From contig NC_007650.1 of NCBI RefSeq assembly GCF_000012365.1, positions 2,232,001-2,296,000 on the forward strand: a DNA stretch of 64,000 bases. The letters run 5' to 3'. The stretch comes from Burkholderia thailandensis E264. GTDB lineage: Bacteria; Pseudomonadota; Gammaproteobacteria; Burkholderiales; Burkholderiaceae. How positions within the stretch are numbered: the first letter of the stretch is position 1; every line of letters begins with the position of its first letter. The translations under genes and the position numbers were made by a program. Of the stretch, positions 44,153 to 53,200 are shown one piece after another. The notes beneath the pieces were generated by a model that ran no database searches, had not been told where the DNA came from, and worked only from the letters and a program-made list of their open reading frames with translations.

Positions 44153-45724
44153 TCAGTGCCCGAGCGCCGCCGCCGCGCCCCGCTTCGGCCGCGTCAGCCA
44201 CATCAGCCCCGCCAGCAGCAGGCACGTCGCGCTCGCCATGTAGAACATGTCGTTCGTCGCCATCATGTACGCCTGCTGCCGCACCACCTGGTGCAGCGAG
44301 CTCAGCTCCCGCGCGCCGTGCAGCCCCATCGCGTGCAGCGCGTCCACGTACCGCTGCGTGTTCTCCGAGGCGCGCGTCACCGATTGCGACACCACCGCGT
44401 AGTGGTACGTCGCCCGGTTGTCCCACCACGTCACGCTCAGCGCCGTGCCGAACGCCGCCGACAGCGTCCGCAGGAAGTTCGACAGGCTCGACGCCGCCGC
44501 CAGCTTCTCGTCCGGCACCCGCGACAGCGTCGCCGCCGTCAGCGGTATGAAGAAGCACGGCAGCCCCATCCCCTGAATCAGCCGCGGCGTCACCACCTGC
44601 GCGAACGTCATCGACAGCGTGAAGTGCGTGCTCCACCACATCACCGCCGCAAACACCCCGAACCCGAACGTCACCAGCACCCGCGCGTCCACCCGGCTCG
44701 CGTACAGCCCCACCAGGATCGAGAACACCAGCGCCAGCACCCCCATCGACGCCGTCGCCAGCCCCGCCTGGTACGCCGTGTATCCCATCACCGCCTGCAG
44801 CCACAGCGGAAACACCACCCCCACCACCGAGAAGCTCATCATCCCCAGCGAGATGATCACCACGCAGAACGTGAAGGTCCGCTCCCGGAACAGGCTCAGA
44901 TCCACCACCGGATGCGCCTCGCCCAGCTCCCAGATCAGCAGCGACACGAGCGACACCCCCGCCGCGATCGCCAGCGCCGTGATCAGCGGCGAATCGAACC
45001 AGCCCCGGTCGTGCCCCAGGTCCAGCATCGCCTGCAGCGAGCCCACCCCGATCACCAGCAGCACGATCCCCGGCGCGTCGATCGGGCTCGCCTCGCCGCG
45101 CTGCGCCTGCGGGCGCAGCATCAGCGTGCACACCGCGAACGAGAACAGCCCGATCGGCAGGTTGATCAGGAAGATCCACGGCCACGAGAAGTTGTCGATC
45201 AGCCAGCCGCCCACCACCGGCCCGAAGATCGGCGCGAGCAGCACCGTCATCCCCCACAGCGCCAGCGCCAGCGTGCGCCGCGCCGGCGGGAACGCGCGCA
45301 TCAGGATCGTCTGCGACAGCGGCACCATCGGCCCCGAGAACAGCCCCTGCAGCGCCCGGCACGCAACCAGCACCTCCAGGTCCCGCGCGAGCCCGCACAG
45401 CAGCGACGTCAGCGTGAACAGGATCACCGACGCCACGAACAGCCTCAGCTCGCCCACGCGCCGCGCAAGCCACCCCGTCAGCGGCACCGCGATCGCCGCG
45501 GCCACCGAGTACGAGCTGATCACCCACGTGCCCTGGCTGTTCGACACCCCGAGGCTGCCCGAGATCGCCGGCACCGCCACGTTCGCCACCGTCGAATCCA
45601 GCACTTCGATGAACGTCGCGAGCGACAGCGCGAACGTCAGCAGCGCGAGCTTCGCGCCGCGCAGCGGGGCGGCCGCCGGCGGCGCAACGCCCGCCTGATC
45701 CGCCGACATCGCCTGCGCGCTCAT
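44153..45724 (-). CDS. MFS exporter, EmrB/QacA (DHA2) family, in the rhamnolipid cluster
   Basis: This 523-residue inner-membrane protein has about 14 helices. FIEVLDSTVANVAVPAISGSLG is the DHA2 motif D1 in TM1, and GWLARRVGELRLF is motif A after TM2. WRxIFxIN-like (WPWIFLINLPIGL) follows. Together with the HlyD adaptor and NodT factor it makes a tripartite pump, probably for rhamnolipid secretion. Its start overlaps the rhlB stop by four bases (ATGA), which ties it to rhlB translation. Confidence 0.92.
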   Translation of the reverse strand: MSAQAMSADQAGVAPPAAAPLRGAKLALLTFALSLATFIEVLDSTVANVAVPAISGSLGVSNSQGTWVISSYSVAAAIAVPLTGWLARRVGELRLFVASVILFTLTSLLCGLARDLEVLVACRALQGLFSGPMVPLSQTILMRAFPPARRTLALALWGMTVLLAPIFGPVVGGWLIDNFSWPWIFLINLPIGLFSFAVCTLMLRPQAQRGEASPIDAPGIVLLVIGVGSLQAMLDLGHDRGWFDSPLITALAIAAGVSLVSLLIWELGEAHPVVDLSLFRERTFTFCVVIISLGMMSFSVVGVVFPLWLQAVMGYTAYQAGLATASMGVLALVFSILVGLYASRVDARVLVTFGFGVFAAVMWWSTHFTLSMTFAQVVTPRLIQGMGLPCFFIPLTAATLSRVPDEKLAAASSLSNFLRTLSAAFGTALSVTWWDNRATYHYAVVSQSVTRASENTQRYVDALHAMGLHGARELSSLHQVVRQQAYMMATNDMFYMASATCLLLAGLMWLTRPKRGAAAALGH

Positions 45725-46998
45725 GCCGGCTGCGCCCGCCGCGCCGCGACGCCCGGCGCGAAGCGCTCGATGAAGCGCGCCGCCGCGTCGCAGCCGTTCG
45801 GCTCCGCCGCCATCCGCGCGCGCACCTGCGCGCAGCGCGCCGCCATCGCCGCGTCGCCCAGCACCTGCGCCAGCGCCCGCGCGAGCGGCTCGCCGCGCAC
45901 CGGCGCGTCCAGCCGCACCCCGCAGCCGCTCGCCGCCACCCGCTGCGCGTTGTCGAACTGGTCGTGCGCGAACGGCGTCACCACCTGCGGCACCCCCGCC
46001 GCGTACGCGAGCGACGCCGTCCCGATCCCCCCGTGGTGCACCAGCGCCCGGCAGCGCGGCAGCAACGCCGCGAGCGGCACGTAGCGGCGCTTGAGCAGCG
46101 CCGCCCCGTCCGATGCCGCCGGCGCATCCGGCGCATCCGGCGCGAGCAGAATCCCCCGCACCCCCGTGGCCTGCAGCACCTGCGTCACCGCGTGCTCATA
46201 CGTGCGGCCGTCCACCAGCGTCGAGCCCGCCGTGAACACCACCGGCGCCTCGCCCGACGCGACGAACGCCTCCAGCTCCGCATCCGCCTGCGCCGGACCC
46301 GCGTCGTTGAACAGCGGAAACCCGCTTTGCAGGTGGTTCGCCGGCCAGTCCGGCTGCGCCGGCGCGAACCACGACGGAAACAGGCACAGCACCCCGTCCG
46401 TCGAATGCAGCCACCGGCCCAGGATCCGCTTCGCCGGCGCCAGGCCCAGCGCCTGCCGCGCCGCGTTCAGCTCCGGGCCGCACACCCGGTCCAGCACCTG
46501 CCGCTCGATCAGCGTCATCAGCCCCGCCTTCACCGCCAGCGGCAGGCCCTTCGGGATCGTCAGCCGCTTGTGCGTCGGCGGCGCATGCGCCGACAGCAGC
46601 GTCGACGGCGACACCTGCACCGACACGTACCGCGTGCCGAAGCGCTCCTGCATCAGCCGCGCCGAGAACGCCCACAGCGTGCCCACCAGCACCGTGTCCG
46701 CGTCGCTCAGCGCGCGCAGCACCTCGAAGTGCGGCCTCACCACCGGCGCGATCACCCGCCACAGCGTCTTGAACGACGTGCGCGGATCCCACAGCGCCGG
46801 GTCCGCCATCGCCCGCACGTAGTCCTCGGCCGTGCCCACCGGCACGAACGCGAAGCCGCTCGCGCGCACCGCCGCCTCGAACGGCGCATGCGTGCAGAAC
46901 ACCACCTCGTGGCCCCGCGCCGACAGCGCCCGGCTCACCCCCAGCAACGGGTGCACGTCGCCCGCCGACCCGATCGCCGTCACGATTACTTTAGCCAT
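45721..46998 (-). CDS. rhlB: Rhamnosyltransferase 1 catalytic subunit (RhlB)
   Basis: This 425-residue GT1-type glycosyltransferase joins L-rhamnose to 3-(3-hydroxyalkanoyloxy)alkanoic acid, giving mono-rhamnolipid. The N-terminal domain begins KVIVTAIGSAGDVHPLLGVSRAL; the C-terminal donor domain has VVFTAGSTLVDG and the HHGGIGTASLAYAAGVPQVVTPFAHDQFDNA loop typical of UDP/dTDP-sugar transferases. GAGG precedes the ATG closely. It is 279 bp downstream of rhlA and overlaps the MFS gene. Confidence 0.93.
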   Translation of the reverse strand: MAKVIVTAIGSAGDVHPLLGVSRALSARGHEVVFCTHAPFEAAVRASGFAFVPVGTAEDYVRAMADPALWDPRTSFKTLWRVIAPVVRPHFEVLRALSDADTVLVGTLWAFSARLMQERFGTRYVSVQVSPSTLLSAHAPPTHKRLTIPKGLPLAVKAGLMTLIERQVLDRVCGPELNAARQALGLAPAKRILGRWLHSTDGVLCLFPSWFAPAQPDWPANHLQSGFPLFNDAGPAQADAELEAFVASGEAPVVFTAGSTLVDGRTYEHAVTQVLQATGVRGILLAPDAPDAPAASDGAALLKRRYVPLAALLPRCRALVHHGGIGTASLAYAAGVPQVVTPFAHDQFDNAQRVAASGCGVRLDAPVRGEPLARALAQVLGDAAMAARCAQVRARMAAEPNGCDAAARFIERFAPGVAARRAQPA

Positions 46999-47277
46999 CG
47001 CCTCGTCATTCCATCCCGCGCGGCAGTCGACGGAACCGTTCGCCGCAGCCCTGTTCGAACCGGATCGTCCATCGCCGGCCGGGGCTCGTCCGCCTGCCGC
47101 CAGGGCCGCCGCCGAACAACGGGCCCGTGACGCGAACGCTTCCGTCATGCCGATGCGCCCCGCCGCCGCCGCGTCATGCAGCCCGATCCGGCCCGCATCC
47201 ATCCGCCTGCCTGTTTGAAGGAGCCTCGACCGCCCGGCGCGCGCCTCGCGCCCGCGCGGCCCGGCCACGGCGCGCCG

Positions 47278-48177
47278 CTACGACAGCGCCGGCAACTGAC
47301 CGAGCGGCGCGAGCGTCTCGTCCTGCGCGTCGTCGCGCGCCGCGCTCGCCCGCTCGTCGCCGAAGAAGCCCAGGATCGCCGCGCGAAGCTGCTCCTGCTG
47401 CTGACGCCCCTCGAGGTCCAGGAAGTGCCCCGCCTGCCGGATCGTCGCGAACTCCGCGCGCCGCACGTAGGCCGCCAGCCGCCGCACGTCCGACGCCGTC
47501 GTGTACTCGTCCAGCTCGCCGTTGATGAACTTCACCGCGCAGCCGATCTGGCGGAATTCCGGCAGGTACTGCTCCGGCCGCATCGACAGGATCTGGTCGA
47601 CGTGGAACGCCACCTGGTCCTGCTCGGTGCGCGGCAGCTTCGTCAGATACCGGTAGTTGTACAGCTTCATGATCCGCGGCAGGTAGCGCCCCACCGTGTC
47701 GTTGAGCAACTGCGCCGCCTTCAGGTTCTCCCCCGCCGCGATGTGATCGCGCGCGCGCGTCACGTAATCCGTCATCGCGTCGTTCAGGAACGGCGAGAAC
47801 GACGCGATCACCGCCCGCCGCACGCTCGCGCACCCCCGCGCCAGCGCGAACAGCGACGCCACCCCGCCCCACGACACCGACAGCAGGAAACTCGGCTCGA
47901 ACCGCTCGGCCAGGTGCAGCAGAATCTCCACCTCGTCGTCCTTCGTCAGAATGTACTCGCCCGGATTGTGCTGGCGCGACTGGCCCGCGTACGGCAAGTC
48001 GAAGCACACCGCGTTCACGCGTTCGCCCAGGTAGCGAATCGTCTGGCCGAACGACGCGGTCGTCGCCAGCGCGCCGTTCACGAGGATGACCGTCTCGAAG
48101 GCCGGATCGAACACATGACGCTCGACGTGGACCTTCAGTCCGCTCGGCAGCGCTACCACCTGTTTCTCGATAGGCAT
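47278..48177 (-). CDS. rhlA: HAA synthase, rhamnolipid precursor enzyme (RhlA)
   Basis: This 299-residue alpha/beta hydrolase-fold acyltransferase couples two 3-hydroxyacyl units into HAA, the lipid part of rhamnolipids. Ser102 (SVSWGG), Asp223 (GELDEY) and His251 (AGHF) fall at the same positions as the triad of Pseudomonas aeruginosa RhlA. MPIEKQVV is chosen as start because GGGAG lies eight bases upstream; an ATG 21 codons earlier would add a non-conserved stretch. It leads the operon, with a probable promoter about 340 bp upstream. Confidence 0.94.
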   Translation of the reverse strand: MPIEKQVVALPSGLKVHVERHVFDPAFETVILVNGALATTASFGQTIRYLGERVNAVCFDLPYAGQSRQHNPGEYILTKDDEVEILLHLAERFEPSFLLSVSWGGVASLFALARGCASVRRAVIASFSPFLNDAMTDYVTRARDHIAAGENLKAAQLLNDTVGRYLPRIMKLYNYRYLTKLPRTEQDQVAFHVDQILSMRPEQYLPEFRQIGCAVKFINGELDEYTTASDVRRLAAYVRRAEFATIRQAGHFLDLEGRQQQEQLRAAILGFFGDERASAARDDAQDETLAPLGQLPALS

Positions 48178-48516
48178 GGCGTATCTCCCGCATCTGCTCG
48201 GCAAATGAGCTGATCCCGCGCCCTTGATGGACGCCTCCACGTAGCCGCCCGCCCTCCCGCGCGATCTGCCCGCCCTGCCTCGCGCGCGCCGCAGCGGCTA
48301 CCCACTCGCCGGAACCGCGCATCGCCTCGCCCCTTCTCCGGCCGACAATACGCTCCCCCCGGGCACAACGCGGTCACCCCGCCGTCTTCCGCCCGTGGTC
48401 TCCAGCGCCTCTCGCTCTCATGACGCCTCTTGAAGGATTAACTGCTTCCCGGCGTCTTGCCGCCCGAATTACACCGTGCGGCGACGCGTCTTATTGAACC
48501 GAGGATTCTGCGATGC

Positions 48517-48545
48517 AGCATAAGATATCGAATCCTAAATGTAAA
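48517..48545 (-). promoter_or_regulatory. Candidate sigma-70 promoter of rhlA
   Basis: Read on the minus strand, TTTACA (48545-48540), a 17-bp spacer and TATGCT (48522-48517) match five of six and four of six consensus bases with ideal spacing. It lies in the A/T-rich part of the region and points at rhlA. Transcription would begin near 48510. Confidence 0.5.
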
Positions 48546-48554
48546 CATTTTTAA

Positions 48555-48599
48555 ATCGATTTTCGATTTTTGAAGCGGGTTTCAAAAATGAACCCGCTT
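48555..48599. repeat. Nested, mutually exclusive inverted repeats upstream of the rhlA promoter
   Basis: Three stems overlap: ATCGA-TTT-TCGAT (48555-48567), TTTTTGAA-GCGGGT-TTCAAAAA (48567-48588) and AAGCGGGTT-N9-AACCCGCTT (48573-48599). The last two share bases and cannot form together. They lie just upstream of the rhlA promoter and 150 bp beyond the stop of the small membrane-protein gene, so they may form a terminator for that gene or a protein-binding site. Confidence 0.5.
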
Positions 48600-48749
48600 G
48601 TTCCCATCATGTCGATATGCGATTTTCGGATAAGCTTAATCGGTCATTTACGGACCCGCAGGCCGGAAAACGATATCGCCCTCTTATCGCTATCCGTCGC
48701 CGCGCGACGAACCGTTCCGGCCGCCGCTGCATCGGCGCGCCCGCCGGGA

Positions 48750-49121
48750 TCAACGCCCGACGCCGGCCAGCCCCACGTATGCCACGCGGCCGTTGTCCGT
48801 CGGATCGATCATCACCCGCACCCGCTCGCCGACGCGCGGGATATTCCCCAAATCGATGAATTGCTTGATCGTCACGTCCCACGATGCTCCATTGTGGTGA
48901 ATGCGCAACTCGATCCGCATCATCGGCACGTTATTCAACGTCACGCCGGTTTGTCCGATGCTCAAGACATCGGCCACCGCCTCATAACCGTTCTTCGCGA
49001 CGGTTTGAGCCTGAACCGACGACATGACCGTCGACAAAGTCTTTGTCGTCGTCACTACCACGAAAATCAAGACAATCGCCACCAATACGCCGACGATGCT
49101 GATTATCGAAGTCTGAAACAT
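48750..49121 (-). CDS. Small single-helix membrane protein, unknown function
   Basis: This 123-residue protein has one N-terminal membrane helix (SIISIVGVLVAIVLIFVVVTTT) followed by a small beta-rich soluble domain (EAVADVLSIGQTGVTLNN...IDLGNIPRVGERVRVMIDPTDNGRVAYVG). This layout resembles short DUF3592/NfeD-like barrel proteins, but I do not recognise the family with certainty. AAGGGAG before the ATG supports it as a real gene. Its G+C content is visibly lower than that of its neighbours. It stands alone between the rhamnolipid and T6SS loci. Confidence 0.7.
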   Translation of the reverse strand: MFQTSIISIVGVLVAIVLIFVVVTTTKTLSTVMSSVQAQTVAKNGYEAVADVLSIGQTGVTLNNVPMMRIELRIHHNGASWDVTIKQFIDLGNIPRVGERVRVMIDPTDNGRVAYVGLAGVGR

Positions 49122-49341
49122 GAATACGCTCCCTTTCCGTCAATAAAACACTCCAGGTTGATTTCGAGAAGAGTCTCGATTACTGCACACGCAAACCGAT
49201 GTTTATACGATAGTTTTACGCTGATTCAAGCGGCTTTCGCGACGAGCACGCCAAGCGCCGCACGTCGCGCGTCGCGAAAGCCGTCCGGCATGCCGCCGCC
49301 AACCGCACGACGGCCGCCTGCCGGCACGGCGCAGCCGGCCG

Positions 49342-49635
49342 TTACTTGCGCGCCTCGCTCAGCGTCGCGTCATTCGTCTCCTCGGCCGCCGAAGGCGAAG
49401 TCGACGTAGCCGCGGCGGCCGACGAAGGCGAGCGCACCGAGTTGATCGCCTTGCGCGTGCGCGACGAGGTGGCCTGCACCGCCTCGTCGGTCGCCGAGCG
49501 CACGCCCTGGTTCACCTGCGACGTCGCCGCCTGCGTCACCTGCTCCTTCACCGACTGGAACAACTGCCCCAGTTGCGCATGGCTGCTCATCGACACGAGC
49601 CCCGCCACGATCCCTGCCACGATTTGCTTGTTCAT
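49342..49635 (-). CDS. Small exported Ser/Ala/Thr-rich protein near tssM
   Basis: This 97-residue protein has a signal peptide (MNKQIVAGIVAGLVSMSSHA). The mature part is short and helical (LGQLFQSVKEQVTQAATSQVNQGVRSATDEAV), then a low-complexity Ser/Ala/Thr tail. GGAG eight bases before the second of two ATGs sets the start. It has no recognised domain. Position between the T6SS genes and rhlA on the same strand suggests, but does not prove, a link with secretion. Confidence 0.7.
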   Translation of the reverse strand: MNKQIVAGIVAGLVSMSSHAQLGQLFQSVKEQVTQAATSQVNQGVRSATDEAVQATSSRTRKAINSVRSPSSAAAATSTSPSAAEETNDATLSEARK

Positions 49636-49789
49636 CAGCATTGCTCCATTGCTCACAAAAGATTGAAACGGGCGCGCCGGCGCGCGCCCGGAATTCGCCT
49701 GTGCATCGCCAGGCGTCGCGCGGCGCGCGACGACGCCCGCGCGCGAAGCGCGCTGACGCCGACGCAACTGCCCACGCAACCGAAACGCA

Positions 49790-50149
49790 TCACTTGCCGG
49801 TCCTGAACGGCGCGAAGAAGATCGACGGCATCTCCTCCGGGAAACCGACCGCGTTGGTCGGGCGCAGGTCCCGCATGTCGACGTTGAAGTCGTAGGTCTT
49901 CTGACGCTGCTGGTTGTCCTGATGGATCATCACTTGCTTGTCGACCGCCGACTTGATCGACGACATGTGCTCGAGCATCTTCGAGCCGACCTCCTGCACG
50001 TTGCCGATCAGGTTGCTCGCGTTGCTCGACGACGCCGTCGACAGATTCGGGATCGAATCCATGAACGGCTTGGCCATCGAGCCGCTCGCGTCCTGCCCGT
50101 ACTGGTGCGCGTTGTTGCATGCGGCGAAGATTTCCTTCGGATCAATCAT
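49790..50149 (-). CDS. Hypothetical protein directly downstream of tssM
   Basis: This 119-residue soluble protein is without signal peptide or membrane helix. It is rich in Asn, Ser, Met and Gln, with a central helical segment (NLIGNVQEVGSKMLEHMSSIKSAVDKQVMIHQD) and a C-terminal FNVDMRDLRPTN. AAGGAG before the ATG is a good ribosome-binding site, and the gap to tssM is 58 bp, so it is probably the last gene of the T6SS operon or its first follower. Small soluble proteins in this place can be T6SS substrates or chaperones; the family is not recognised. Confidence 0.75.
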   Translation of the reverse strand: MIDPKEIFAACNNAHQYGQDASGSMAKPFMDSIPNLSTASSSNASNLIGNVQEVGSKMLEHMSSIKSAVDKQVMIHQDNQQRQKTYDFNVDMRDLRPTNAVGFPEEMPSIFFAPFRTGK

Positions 50150-50207
50150 GTCTTGCTCCTTTCCAGTGTGCGCGCCCTGCGGCGCATGAATACCGATGCT
50201 CGACGCA

Positions 50208-53200
50208 TCACGACGGACACCTGAACGACTGCAGGATGCCCGACCATATCGGCGACGGCAGCGTGAGCGCCTGCCATTCGATCCGGACCGTGCCGAGGCT
50301 CGTCTGATAGAGCCGCTCGCGCCGGTCCGCCGTGCCCGTGCCGCCCACCGCCTGTCCCGCGTCGAAGAAGCGGAACAGCGCCCACGGCCCGTCGAACTGC
50401 AGCGTCGTCATCCGGCCGTCGACGGACTTCAGCTGCAGCTTGATCGCGAGCTGCGTGTTCTGATTGGTCCAGTCGACCCGGTGCGGCGACGTCACGCCGT
50501 GCGCGAAGCGCACTGTCTGGCCGGCGACGCTCAACTGCGCTTCGGACAACTGCGAATCCATGTCGATGAAGCGCAGCACGGTCGACACGCGCAGGTGCCC
50601 CGAATCGTCGAGCATCGCGCCGCGGATGCGATCTGCCGTCTCGTACGAGTTCAGGACGGACTGACTGACCATCCCGTTCGGCCCGCCGTTCGAGCGCAGC
50701 GCCTGCCACGGCTTCGCGGACGTGTCGACATACGCGGCGAGGTGATCGCGGAAGTACGTCGCCATCAGCCCTTGCGCGCTGAACAATCGTTCGAAGTCCT
50801 CGACGCCCGCATCCGCCTGCGCGTTGCGGCGCATCGGATAGCGGCCCGTGAAGCCCTGATCGCAGACCATCTTCGTCGCGCCCGCCGCGCCGCGATTGAG
50901 CAGCGCGCCCGATTCGCGCGTCGTCATCGTGCTGCCGCTGCTCACGAGGTCGAGCATGATCCCGCGCACGGGCTCCGGCTGACGCGCGGCCGTCTCCTTG
51001 AGCCGCGAGAACGCGTCGTACTGCGCGGGCAGCACCTGGCCCGCCTGCAGCGCGCCGTTGACGAGCCCGAGCTGCCGGTACAGCGGCTCGAACAGGCGCG
51101 ACAGCGGATTGTTCGCAATCGTGTTGTTGCGGTTCAACTGCGCGGCGAGCTGGCGGATCGCCTGGAAGTGCTCCTCGACCACGTGCTCCGGCAGCAGCAC
51201 CGTGCGGTAATGCTGCCCGCTCAGCTCGCCGACGATCTGCCGCCGCCCCTTCTCGAAGCGGTACTTCTGGCGATCGATCCAGCTGTCGATGTTGCCCTCG
51301 TCGCTCGCGCCCGTGAGCGTCGTCTCGCGCGCGGCGAAGCGCAGCAGGTTCGCGAGCGGCGATTGCGCCTCCATCATCGCGGCCGCGAGCTGCGACGCGT
51401 CGTCGAGGCCCGTCACGCCGCGCACCGTCACGTCGTTCAGGAAGTTCTGCCATGCGGAGATGTAATCCTGAAGGAACTGGTTGCGCGCCGAATCGGCGAG
51501 CTTCTGCACGAGTCCGTCGATCTGGAAGCTGTTGCCCGACAGCGTCTCGTCGCGCAGCACCCAGCTCTCCTCCTCGAGCATCGCGCGCGCGCTCTTCTGC
51601 AGGCGCGGCAGGAACACATCCGTGTAGCCGGCGCGCGTGAACCAGCCGGAGACCGCGGTGTCCGTCGACGGCACGTTGCTGCGCATGCGCAGGCTCATCG
51701 ACGCCTCGAAGCCCGCCGCGCGCGACAGCGAGATGTCGTTGACCTGCTGCGGCAGCCCCTGCGCATGGATGTGCTGCAGCACGCGCGTGACGAGCGGGAT
51801 CTGCGCGGCCTTCGCACGCGCCGAGCGCACGAGGTTCGCGTCCTCCGGCGTCGCCGGCACGTTCTTCAGCGACATCAGCGTGCGCACATGCCCAAGCAGC
51901 GAGCGGCGGTCGTCGTCCGAATACTGGCCGCCCGATAGCGCGTCCCACCGGCCGTCGAGCCAGCGCACGACGTCGTCCGCCGAGCGTCGATCAGGACGGC
52001 AGAGCATCAGGTAGACCTTCAGCGTCTGATAGATGTCGCCCGGGGTGCCGTCGACCTGCGACACGAGCGTGCGCCGCACCTCGTTGTACAGCTCCGGCAT
52101 CAGCATCTTCTGTAAGTGCCGGTAGTAGGTCTCGCGCGCGGTCTCGGCGACGAGCCCGTGCTCGAAGTACGGCGTGGCCATCCCCTGCGCGGCGTCCTCG
52201 GCCTGCAACTGCGCGTAGCGCATCTGGTTCGCGATCTCGATGAGCGCCGAGCCGCCGTCGTTGCCGTAGGACGCCTCGGCCTGCGCGAGCCGCTTCGCCT
52301 CGGTGAACTGCGCCCACACGCCGTCCAGATAATCGCGCTCGGTGACGTAGCCCCAGCCGAACCACAGCAGGAGGCTCAGCGCGACGAGGGGCACCGCGCC
52401 CCATCGCAGCGCCTCGCCCAGGCGGCCGCGCCACGACTTCGGGCCGCTCGGGCGCACCGCATCGCGCTCGAGCGACACCTGCCGGATGAGCGGCGTCCAC
52501 AGCTCGCTGAGCGGCCGGGACGGCACGGGAAGCTCCGACGAGCCGACGCCCGCCGGATGCGCCTCCGCGAGCTCGGCCATCGAACCGAGCCACACGCCGC
52601 GCAGCCGCGCGGCCGTGTGCGGCTCGCCCGGCGCGAGCGCGACGTGCAGCCACGCGACGAGCGCCTTCTGCAGCCGGCTGAGCGTCTCGACGAAGCGCAG
52701 TTGCGCGTGGTTCATCGACACCTCGGTCGCGGCCGGCGCCGAATACAGCACTTGCTGCTGCACACGCTGCTGCAGCCCTTGCAGCGCGTGCTGCCAGTTC
52801 GCGTCCGCGCGCGCCGCGTCGGCTTCCGCGCCGTCGTCGGGCAGGCTGAAGCCGACGCCCTTCGCCCACTTCGACGCGTCGAGCAGCGACAGCGTCGACA
52901 CCGCGCCGTCGAGCCGGTCGAGCCCGTTCAGCGCGACATACACCTGCACCTGCTGGCCGAACGCCTCGCGCATTTCCTCGAGCCGCGCGCGCACCGAATC
53001 GGCCAGGCGCTTGCGCGCGTCGAGCGGCGCATCGACCATGTCGAGGCCGTCGACGCACAGCACGACGCCGCTGATCGGGGCGCCCTTGCGCAGCCGCCTC
53101 ATCCCGCGCAGCAGCTTGCGCCACGCGTCGAACTCGGCCTCGTCCGCGCCCGCACGCAGGCTCCAGCGGCCGCCGACGTCGAACCACACGGCCTCGCGCG

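Larger units (their letters stand above)
48178..48749. other. 572-bp control region upstream of rhlA
   Basis: It holds a good minus-strand promoter (48517-48545) and nested inverted repeats (48555-48599), listed separately, in a block of DNA unusually rich in A/T (about 48500-48640). The part between the promoter and rhlA would be a leader of about 330 nt. No small gene with a ribosome-binding site was found in it, and no convincing LuxR-type palindrome was recognised by eye. Confidence 0.55.

Noticed and set aside
42575..46084. An 1169-codon plus-strand open frame
   Set aside because: It lies antisense to NodT, rhlC, the MFS gene and rhlB; composition is Arg/His/Gln-rich without domains, an artefact of GC-rich third positions.
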